A stretch of DNA of 10,237 nt, from positions 1-10,237 of the forward strand of contig CAKRRJ010000074.1 of NCBI GenBank assembly GCA_934394615.1, written 5' to 3'. Shown here one piece after another: positions 1-5,133 of the stretch; position 1 is the stretch's first letter; each line of letters starts with the position of its first letter. The position numbers and the translations under genes were made by a program. The stretch comes from an uncultured Lachnospiraceae bacterium. Lineage in GTDB: Bacteria; Bacillota; Clostridia; Lachnospirales; Lachnospiraceae. The notes beneath the pieces were generated by a model that worked only from the letters and a program-made list of their open reading frames with translations, was not told where the DNA came from and ran no database searches.

Positions 1-57
1 TACAGCGAAGAAAAGCGGCGCTATCAGCCGCAGAAAATATTTCTTGGGGGAAACTAG
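1..57 (+). CDS. truB: TruB tRNA pseudouridine(55) synthase, last 18 codons (5' part outside window)
   Basis: The first bases read in frame 1 as 18 codons ending in TAG at 55-57, giving a tail with the segment RRYQPQKIFL. Many TruB proteins end with a short Tyr-x-Pro-x-Lys-x-Phe-Leu strand like this one. The gene sits directly before ribF, the usual rbfA-truB-ribF order. TruB makes pseudouridine at position 55 in the T loop of tRNAs. No catalytic residue lies in this fragment, so the call rests on the C-terminal pattern and the neighbour. The stop is two bases before the ribF start, and the ribF ribosome binding site (GGGGGA, 46-51) lies inside these last codons, which suggests translational coupling. 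Confidence 0.72.
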   Translation, partial: YSEEKRRYQPQKIFLGGN

Positions 58-59
58 TT

Positions 60-1025
60 ATGAAGGTAATTACCGGGACCAGGGAGTTTTGTATAGAAGA
101 ACCCACTGTGGTAACCATAGGAAAATTTGACGGGCGGCATAAGGGTCATCAGAAGTTATTAAAAGAAATGCTGCGCCAGAAGGAATGTCATGGATGGAAG
201 ACGGCGGTCTTCACTTTTGATATGGCACCCATGGGAGTTATGCAGGGAAAGCGGGCAACGGTCATTACCACAAACGAGGAACGGCGCAACAACATGCGGG
301 CCATGGGAATGGACTACCTGGTGGAGTATCCCTTCAATCGGGAAGTGGCCGCCATGTCGCCGGAAGATTTTGTCACCGAAGTGCTGGTAAAGCAGATGAA
401 CGCGAAGGCCGTGGTGGCCGGACCGGACTGCAGCTTTGGGCATAAGGGTGCCGGCAACGCGGAACTGTTAAGAAAACTCGGACCGGAATACGGTTTTGAG
501 ACTATTATCATCGAGAAAAAACAGGACGATCACCGCGACATCAGCAGCACCTATGTTCGCGAGGAACTGGACCGGGGCAACATTGAGAAGGCGAATGAGC
601 TTCTGGGAGAGCCCTATGCCATCCACGGAACTGTGGTGCACGGCAATCACATCGGAGGAGAAGTGCTGGGCTTTCCCACCGCCAACATCCTTCCGCCGCC
701 GGAGAAACATCTGCCGCCCTTTGGTGTCTATGTCTCCCGGGTCCTGATTGACGGAAAGTTTTACGGCGGTGTCAGCAACATTGGCCGCAAACCGACCATT
801 CAGGGCGAAAACCCCATCGGGGTGGAAACCTATGTGATGGGACTGAAAGAAAATCTGTACGGAAAAGACATCCAGGTACAGCTCTTAAACTTCGAGCGCC
901 CGGAGCAGAAATTCGATTCTCTGGAGGCGCTCAAAGCGCGGATCGGGAAGGACAAGCAGTATGCTGCGGAGTATGTGGAAGCACATCCGGAGCTGTTTGC
1001 GGAGGAAGAACAGGAAACAGAATAG
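60..1025 (+). CDS. ribF: Bifunctional riboflavin kinase / FAD synthetase RibF
   Basis: This 321-residue cytoplasmic enzyme phosphorylates riboflavin to FMN and adenylylates FMN to FAD; the length is normal for the family. The N-terminal nucleotidyltransferase half carries KFDGRHKGH (residues 22-30), the family's HxGH-type nucleotide-binding motif, and ISSTYVREEL from residue 161, matching the family's ISST-x-IR signature. The C-terminal riboflavin kinase half begins near residue 185 and has GFPTAN (204-209), then a VSNIGRKPTI strand and a VETYVMG segment with the kinase's conserved Glu. The ATG at 60 is preceded by GGGGGA (46-51) with 8 bases of spacing. The gene is two bases downstream of truB and is followed by stem-loops, so it is probably the last gene of its operon. 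Small departures from the common form, such as Lys for Asn in the (N/K)FDG motif and FDMAP in place of FDPHP, look like lineage variation. I see no FMN riboswitch. Confidence 0.95.
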   Translation: MKVITGTREFCIEEPTVVTIGKFDGRHKGHQKLLKEMLRQKECHGWKTAVFTFDMAPMGVMQGKRATVITTNEERRNNMRAMGMDYLVEYPFNREVAAMSPEDFVTEVLVKQMNAKAVVAGPDCSFGHKGAGNAELLRKLGPEYGFETIIIEKKQDDHRDISSTYVREELDRGNIEKANELLGEPYAIHGTVVHGNHIGGEVLGFPTANILPPPEKHLPPFGVYVSRVLIDGKFYGGVSNIGRKPTIQGENPIGVETYVMGLKENLYGKDIQVQLLNFERPEQKFDSLEALKARIGKDKQYAAEYVEAHPELFAEEEQETE

Positions 1026-1030
1026 AAGAA

Positions 1031-1053
1031 ATCGTCCTCAACCTGGGGACGAT
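1031..1053. other. Stem-loop just after ribF
   Basis: ATCGTCCTC (1031-1039) pairs with GGGGACGAT (1045-1053) to give a 9-bp stem with one G-U pair and a 5-base loop. It starts five bases after the ribF stop. No clear U-run follows on the plus strand. On the minus strand the stem is followed by a T/C-rich stretch. It may be a 3'-end stabiliser or an auxiliary terminator before the stronger one at 1067-1110. Confidence 0.55.
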
Positions 1054-1066
1054 TTGCGGAAAACAA

Positions 1067-1110
1067 AGCGAGGGCTTACCGTCATCGAAACGGCAGCCCT
1101 CGCTGTTTTT
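1067..1110. terminator. Bidirectional intrinsic terminator between convergent genes
   Basis: AGCGAGGGCT (1067-1076) is the perfect reverse complement of AGCCCTCGCT (1095-1104), a 10-bp GC-rich stem. Inside the loop, CCGT (1079-1082) can also pair with ACGG (1090-1093), lengthening the structure. On the plus strand the stem is followed by G and five Ts (1106-1110). On the minus strand it is followed by TTGTTTT. It lies between the end of ribF and the end of the convergent DUF1846 gene, so it can stop transcription from both sides. Confidence 0.88.
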
Positions 1111-1125
1111 CGTTATGAAGCCAGA

Positions 1126-2604
1126 TTAGTGATATAACCGGTTGTTCTCGTAAATCGGCTCGGAAGTCAGGTGCAGGCCCAGCTTCTTGAAGGTGTTGGT
1201 GTCCACGGAGGAGAGCATAACGGAGGTATGCACTTCGCATCCGCGCAGCTTCGGCAGCTGCTCTAACGCCAGTTTTGCGTTCGGGTCGGTGGCTGCGCAC
1301 ATGGACAGGGCAATCAGAACCTCGTCGGTGTGCAGGCGCGGGTTCTTGCTTCCCAGATATCCGGTCTTTAATCCCTGAATCGGCTCAATGAAGGTCGGGG
1401 AGATTAAGTGGATGTCGTTGGAAATTCCGCCCAGCTCTTTCACTGCGTTTAACAGGACTGCTGCGGAAGCGCCGAGCAGGGCAGTGGTTTTTCCGGTTAC
1501 GATTTTGCCGTTTGGAAGCTCCAGGGCTGCGGTCGGTGCGCCTGTCTCCTCTGCAAGTTTCGTAGCAACCGGAACTACGCTTCTCATATCGGTGGTGATC
1601 TTAGCCTGTTTCATAAGAAGCTCGATCTTGTAGACCTCATCTTTGCTGCCTTTATCTTTGGCTACGCGGTTGAGAGCCTGATAATAGCGGCGGATGATCT
1701 CCTGGCGGGATGCTTCCTGGCATGCCTCATCGTCGATGATGCAGTTTCCGGCCATGTTAACACCCATGTCGGTCGGGGACTTGTACGGGCAGTAGCCGTA
1801 AATGCCCTCAAACATGGCAGCCAGAACCGGATAGATCTCTACGTCACGGTTGTAGTTGACAGTGGTAACGCCGTAAGCCTCTAAGTGGAACGGGTCGATC
1901 ATGTTGACATCGTTTAAGTCTGCGGTAGCAGCCTCATATGCCAGGTTGACCGGATGCTTTAACGGGATGTTCCAGATCGGGAAGGTCTCGAACTTTGCGT
2001 AGCCGGCCTTAATACCGCGCTTGTTCTCATGGTAAAGCTGGGAGAGGCAGGTTGCCATCTTTCCGCTGCCCGGTCCCGGTGCGGTGATGATGACAAGCGG
2101 CTTAGTGGTCTCAATGTAGTCATTCTTTCCATAACCCTCGTCGCTTACGATGTGGGCGATGTTGTTCGGGTATCCGTCGATCGGATAATGGCGGTATACT
2201 TTGATGCCAAGATGTTCAAGCTTTGTCTTAAAGACATCTGCGGAAGGCTGTCCGGTGTAGCGGGTGATGACCACGCTGCCAACATACAGGCCCTTGTCGC
2301 GGTATTCCTGGATGAGACGCAGAACGTCCGCATCGTAGGTGATGCCAAGGTCGTGGCGGATCTTGTTTTTCTCAATGTCTGCCGCGTTGATGGCAATGAC
2401 GATCTCAGCCTGATCGGCTAACTGCAGAAGCATTTTCAGTTTGCTGTCTGGCGCGAAGCCTGGAAGAACACGGGAAGCATGGTAGTCGTCAAACAGCTTA
2501 CCGCCGAACTCCAGGTACAACTTGTCTCCGAACTGGCTGATCCGCTCGCGGATATGTTCGGACTGCATCTTTAAGTACTTTTGATTGTCAAATCCAATTT
2601 TCAT
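1126..2604 (-). CDS. DUF1846 (UPF0371) family protein
   Basis: This 492-residue protein opens with MKIGFDNQKYLKMQSEHIRE, the characteristic start of the DUF1846 family, and is family-like along its length, including the downstream IDDEACQEASRQEIIRRYYQ segment and the YLGSKNPRLHTDEVLIALS region near the C-terminus. At residues 177-182 it has GPGSGK followed by MATCLSQ, which resembles a nucleotide-binding P-loop. I know of no established biochemical role for the family, so none is assigned. It has no signal peptide or membrane segment and is probably cytoplasmic. The frame stays open upstream to 2835, but the ATG at 2604 is preferred: homology starts there, GGAAAGGGG lies upstream at 2616-2624, and the extra 77 codons are rich in Cys and Phe and cross the promoter region. 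It is transcribed alone, toward ribF, and ends at the shared terminator. Confidence 0.92.
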   Translation of the reverse strand: MKIGFDNQKYLKMQSEHIRERISQFGDKLYLEFGGKLFDDYHASRVLPGFAPDSKLKMLLQLADQAEIVIAINAADIEKNKIRHDLGITYDADVLRLIQEYRDKGLYVGSVVITRYTGQPSADVFKTKLEHLGIKVYRHYPIDGYPNNIAHIVSDEGYGKNDYIETTKPLVIITAPGPGSGKMATCLSQLYHENKRGIKAGYAKFETFPIWNIPLKHPVNLAYEAATADLNDVNMIDPFHLEAYGVTTVNYNRDVEIYPVLAAMFEGIYGYCPYKSPTDMGVNMAGNCIIDDEACQEASRQEIIRRYYQALNRVAKDKGSKDEVYKIELLMKQAKITTDMRSVVPVATKLAEETGAPTAALELPNGKIVTGKTTALLGASAAVLLNAVKELGGISNDIHLISPTFIEPIQGLKTGYLGSKNPRLHTDEVLIALSMCAATDPNAKLALEQLPKLRGCEVHTSVMLSSVDTNTFKKLGLHLTSEPIYENNRLYH

Positions 2605-2615
2605 AGTAATTAATA

Positions 2616-2624
2616 CCCCTTTCC
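2616..2624 (-). promoter_or_regulatory. Ribosome binding site fixing the DUF1846 start
   Basis: On the minus strand GGAAAGGGG lies 11 bases upstream of the ATG at 2604. The spacing is slightly long, but no other start nearby has a better site. This supports the 492-residue form over the longer open frame. Confidence 0.65.
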
Positions 2625-2633
2625 ATGCGATAC

Positions 2634-2662
2634 ATTGTAGCATATAAAAATCAGTTTTGCAC
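2634..2662 (-). promoter_or_regulatory. Putative promoter for the DUF1846 gene (extended -10)
   Basis: On the minus strand a TGC-TACAAT extended -10 element (hexamer at 2634-2639) sits about 30 bases upstream of the DUF1846 start codon. The matching -35 position, 17 bases away (2657-2662, GTGCAA), is weak, as is often the case for extended -10 promoters. The transcript would have a leader of roughly 25 bases, enough for the ribosome binding site. Confidence 0.5.
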
Positions 2663-2668
2663 CTGGAT

Positions 2669-2698
2669 TTGTCAAAAAAATATATTATGTGGTATACT
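2669..2698 (+). promoter_or_regulatory. Putative promoter for the DUF4015 lipoprotein gene
   Basis: TTGTCA (2669-2674) and TATACT (2693-2698) each match five of six consensus bases and are separated by 18 bases. TGG directly before the -10 hexamer gives an extended -10. The A/T-rich spacer is also favourable. Transcription would begin near 2705 and give a leader of about 160 bases before the start codon at 2866. It lies back to back with the leftward promoter at 2634-2662. Confidence 0.65.
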
Positions 2699-2717
2699 CT
2701 AATTATTGTGCATGGTA

Positions 2718-2833
2718 GGAATTTTCTGAACTGAAAATTCCGTATGATACAGTTACGGTAGCAGATTTTGCCGATTTGGAATGCGAAGCATCGGCAAAAT
2801 CCGTTGCAGTTTATGCAAAGCATGAACTGTAAC
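2718..2833 (+). promoter_or_regulatory. Structured 5' leader with three consecutive hairpins
   Basis: Hairpin 1: GGAATTTTC (2718-2726) pairs with GAAAATTCC (2733-2741), 9 bp with a 6-base loop. Hairpin 2: GATTTTGCCGAT (2764-2775) pairs with ATCGGCAAAATC (2790-2801), a perfect 12-bp stem with a 14-base loop. Hairpin 3: GTTGCAGTTTATGC (2803-2816) pairs with GCATGAACTGTAAC (2820-2833), 14 bp with two G-U pairs and a 3-base loop. TACAGTT (2748-2754) can also pair with AACTGTA (2825-2831), and ACGG (2755-2758) with CCGT (2801-2804); that fold would exclude hairpin 3 and enclose hairpin 2. No hairpin is followed by a U-run, so a simple terminator is unlikely. I do not recognise a known riboswitch class. 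The structures are visible in the sequence; a regulatory role is inference. Confidence 0.6.
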
Positions 2834-2865
2834 ATACTTTATAAAAAACGAATGAGGACGTATCA

Positions 2866-4380
2866 ATGAAAGCAAAACGAAGGCGTTTTTTTGCAGGCCT
2901 GCTTCTGTCTGTGCTTGTAGCCGCCGGATGCAGTGCTCCCCGCAATGCGGAAACGATGGACGTGCCGCCGGATCCGGACGTGGCAGAGCAGACACAAGCC
3001 GCGGAGTCAGCGCAGGAAGAGGCGGAGCAGGAGTCTGAAACGGAAGAACAGCAGCTTCTGGAAGACCAGACCCGGCAGATACCGGAGCGCAATGCGGTCC
3101 AGGCGAAGGGAATTTACATTTCCGCCTATGTGGCGGGAACTCCGGCCCTGGTGGACAATCTGTTAAAGGAGTTTGACCAGACGGAGGCCAATGCGCTGGT
3201 CATCGATTTTAAGGATGACTTTGGCAGGGTGGTATGCGAGACGGAATCTCCTCTGGTGCAGCAGCTTGCCTCCACGAAGGTTTATATTGAAGACGTGGCC
3301 GGGCTGATGCAGAAATTAAAGGAACATCACATTTATACCATTGCGCGTATTCCTGCGTTCCGGGATGCATGGCTTTCTGAGGCGCAGCCGGACTGGTGTG
3401 TGAAGAAATCGGATGGCACGGTGTTTCAGGACCGCGATGACCATGCCTGGGTGAATCCTTATAAGGAAGAAGCGTGGGATTATCTGGCGGAGATTGCCCT
3501 GGAAGCCAAAAAACTCGGGTTCGATGAGGTTCAGTTCGACTATGTGCGCTTCTGTACGGAGAAGGGCATGCGGGACGCGGTTTTTGATGAGGAAGACACG
3601 AAAGGGCGCAGCCGGACGGATATCATCCTGGATTTTATGGAGTATGAGTACGAGAAACTGAGTGCGGAGGGACTGTTCGTGTCCGCGGATGTGTTCGGCG
3701 CCATCATCAACAGCGATGTGAACGCGGATTCTGTCGGGCAGATTTACGGGGAGCTGGCAAAGCATCTGGATTACATCAGCCCTATGATCTATCCGTCCCA
3801 CTATTCCGATGGAAACTATGGAATCGATCACCCGGACATGCGGCCGTACGATACCATCCGTGCGGCCCTCACGGAATCCCGCAAGGAACTGTACTTTGCC
3901 GGGCTGGATGGCAGCCATGTGGCGGCCGTGCGCCCGTGGCTTCAGGACTTTACGGCGAGCTGGCTGAAAAATCACATCCGGTACGGCGGAGAGCAGGTGC
4001 GCGACCAGATTCGCGCGGTCTATGACTGCGGGTACGATGAATGGCTTTTGTGGGATGCGGCCTGTACCTACGACTGGGATGGACTGCTGACACCGGATGC
4101 CGCAAAGGAAGAGGCGGAGGAGATTGCCGCCTCCAGGGCGCTTTTGCCGGAAACGACGTATGCGCCGGAAGAGGAAGGGCATGATGCCCTGACCGTGCCG
4201 ACCGGAAGTGAGGAACAGACGGAAAATCCCGCAGCAGAAGAAAGCGGAGAAACTGTTGGAAAAGGCACGTGTGAAAAAAACGCGGCAGGTACGGAAGTTT
4301 CCGAAAAGGCAGGGGCAATGCTTATCGGAATGGAGCAAAAGGAAAAACAGACAAAAAGAAAAGACAGGCAGGAATTGTGA
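2866..4380 (+). CDS. Predicted lipoprotein with DUF4015 putative glycoside-hydrolase-like TIM-barrel domain
   Basis: The 504-residue product starts with a short basic segment, a hydrophobic stretch and a lipobox-like AAGC with Cys22, so it is probably lipid-anchored on the outer face of the membrane. A Glu/Gln-rich spacer (about 28-75) leads to the DUF4015 domain (about 80-410). Its family-like landmarks are AKGIYISAY (from 80), DEVQFDYVRF (220-229), SADVFG (273-278), ISPMIYPSHY (304-313), EQVRDQI (376-382) and EWLLWDA (392-398). The family is annotated as a putative glycosyl hydrolase from its barrel fold; I know of no firm substrate. The Asp residues in QFDYVRF and SADVFG are plausible active-site acids by position only. 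The last 90 or so residues are acidic low-complexity sequence turning Lys-rich at the end. The start has GAGGA at 2854-2858, 7 bases upstream. The DUF1653 gene begins one base after the stop, so the two are probably cotranscribed. Confidence 0.9.
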   Translation: MKAKRRRFFAGLLLSVLVAAGCSAPRNAETMDVPPDPDVAEQTQAAESAQEEAEQESETEEQQLLEDQTRQIPERNAVQAKGIYISAYVAGTPALVDNLLKEFDQTEANALVIDFKDDFGRVVCETESPLVQQLASTKVYIEDVAGLMQKLKEHHIYTIARIPAFRDAWLSEAQPDWCVKKSDGTVFQDRDDHAWVNPYKEEAWDYLAEIALEAKKLGFDEVQFDYVRFCTEKGMRDAVFDEEDTKGRSRTDIILDFMEYEYEKLSAEGLFVSADVFGAIINSDVNADSVGQIYGELAKHLDYISPMIYPSHYSDGNYGIDHPDMRPYDTIRAALTESRKELYFAGLDGSHVAAVRPWLQDFTASWLKNHIRYGGEQVRDQIRAVYDCGYDEWLLWDAACTYDWDGLLTPDAAKEEAEEIAASRALLPETTYAPEEEGHDALTVPTGSEEQTENPAAEESGETVGKGTCEKNAAGTEVSEKAGAMLIGMEQKEKQTKRKDRQEL

Positions 4381-4381
4381 C

Positions 4382-5047
4382 ATGGCAGAGAGAATCGTAA
4401 GGCCGGGGGAATTTTACCGGCATTTCAAAAATAAATTGTATCAGATCGTGGCGGTGGCAACGCATTCGGAGACCGGTGAACGCATGGTTGTGTACCAGGC
4501 ACTTTATGGGGATTACGGCATGTATGTGCGCCCGTACGATATGTTTGTCAGCGAGGTCGATCACGAAAAATATCCGGAGGTAACGCAGAAATGGAGATTT
4601 GAGCGCGTGGAGTTCCGGCATGTGCAGCACAGTGAGAATACAGCGCCGCAGCCGCACAGCACAACGATATCGCGGAATGCAGCAGAAATGCAGCAGAGGC
4701 GAAGTACAGCAGTATCAGAACATCGTCTGGCTGCGCCTGCTCCGGAAACCTCCAAAGTAAAGCCGGAGAGTACCCGCACGGTCCGGGACATGGAATCCGA
4801 AGCGCCGCGCCACTATGCGGACCGTACCCCGGATCCGGCATTTTTAAAATTCCTGGACACGGATGACCTGGAGGTGCGTCTGGTGTGCTTAAAAGAGCTG
4901 GAGGAGCGCATTACCCAGCAGGAATTGGACAGTATGTATCTGGTGCTGGATATGAAGCCGGAGCGCGGTTCCCTGCAGGAGCAGCTCTATGCAGTGCGCC
5001 GTTTCCTCGTGATGCAGAAACGCTATGACGGCAGCCGTCTTCGCTAA
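4382..5047 (+). CDS. DUF1653 domain protein with C-terminal helical extension
   Basis: The 221-residue product begins with a DUF1653 domain (about 5-76): the FYRHFKNKLYQIVAVATHSE stretch, then VVYQALYGDYGMYVRP (36-51), the family hallmark. The function of DUF1653 is unknown. A polar linker rich in Gln, Ser, Thr and Pro (about 80-145) follows, then a predicted helical, charged C-terminal region starting with DPAFLKFLD and including a run of Glu/Leu-rich residues. Canonical DUF1653 proteins are often little more than the N-terminal domain, so the second half is extra and I do not recognise it. The frame is open back to 4208, but the ATG at 4382 is preferred because the domain begins there, AGGA lies 8 bases upstream, and it directly follows the preceding gene's stop. 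The longer reading would overlap that gene's low-complexity tail. No signal peptide or membrane segment is visible. Confidence 0.85.
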   Translation: MAERIVRPGEFYRHFKNKLYQIVAVATHSETGERMVVYQALYGDYGMYVRPYDMFVSEVDHEKYPEVTQKWRFERVEFRHVQHSENTAPQPHSTTISRNAAEMQQRRSTAVSEHRLAAPAPETSKVKPESTRTVRDMESEAPRHYADRTPDPAFLKFLDTDDLEVRLVCLKELEERITQQELDSMYLVLDMKPERGSLQEQLYAVRRFLVMQKRYDGSRLR

Positions 5048-5050
5048 AGA

Positions 5051-5113
5051 ATGTACGCTCGGAGTCTCTCCTGCACCTGCAAAAACAGGCACAAAGAGAT
5101 TCTGAGCGTACAT
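5051..5113 (+). other. Long stable hairpin between the DUF1653 gene and uvrC
   Basis: Positions 5051-5069 pair with 5095-5113 to form a 19-bp stem with two G-U pairs; its outer 10 bp (ATGTACGCTC with GAGCGTACAT) are perfect. Inside the 25-base loop, CCTG (5076-5079) can pair with CAGG (5086-5089). It begins four bases after the DUF1653 stop and ends ten bases before the uvrC ribosome binding site. No U-run follows, so it is not a standard intrinsic terminator. It could be an RNA processing or stability element, or a weak attenuator. Confidence 0.7.
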
Positions 5114-5133
5114 GAGACAATCTGGAGGAACTT

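Noticed and set aside
1..60. FMN riboswitch or other control element upstream of ribF.
   Set aside because: The upstream sequence is the coding end of truB, and no riboswitch-like conserved boxes are present.
1031..1110. Two adjacent stem-loops after ribF considered as a small RNA gene.
   Set aside because: No promoter is visible and the second stem is a clear bidirectional terminator between convergent genes.
2670..2675. Perfect TTGACA on the minus strand as the -35 box for the DUF1846 gene.
   Set aside because: At 17 bases spacing the -10 position reads GATTTT, a poor match, and the good TACAAT is 30 bases away. The bases are better explained as the -35 of the rightward promoter.
2605..2835. 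The open frame of the DUF1846 gene extends 77 codons upstream on the minus strand.
   Set aside because: The extension is Cys/Phe-rich, crosses both promoters and part of the hairpin region, and family similarity begins at the ATG at 2604, which has its own ribosome binding site.
4208..4381. Upstream extension of the DUF1653 frame overlapping the tail of the lipoprotein gene.
   Set aside because: It encodes only Lys/Arg-rich low-complexity sequence, the complement in frame of an acidic A-rich tail; the domain begins at the ATG at 4382.
3316..4383. A 355-codon open frame on the minus strand opposite the DUF4015 gene.
   Set aside because: It lies fully antisense to a well-supported gene, has no family-like motif, and its composition is what the complement of the coding strand would give.
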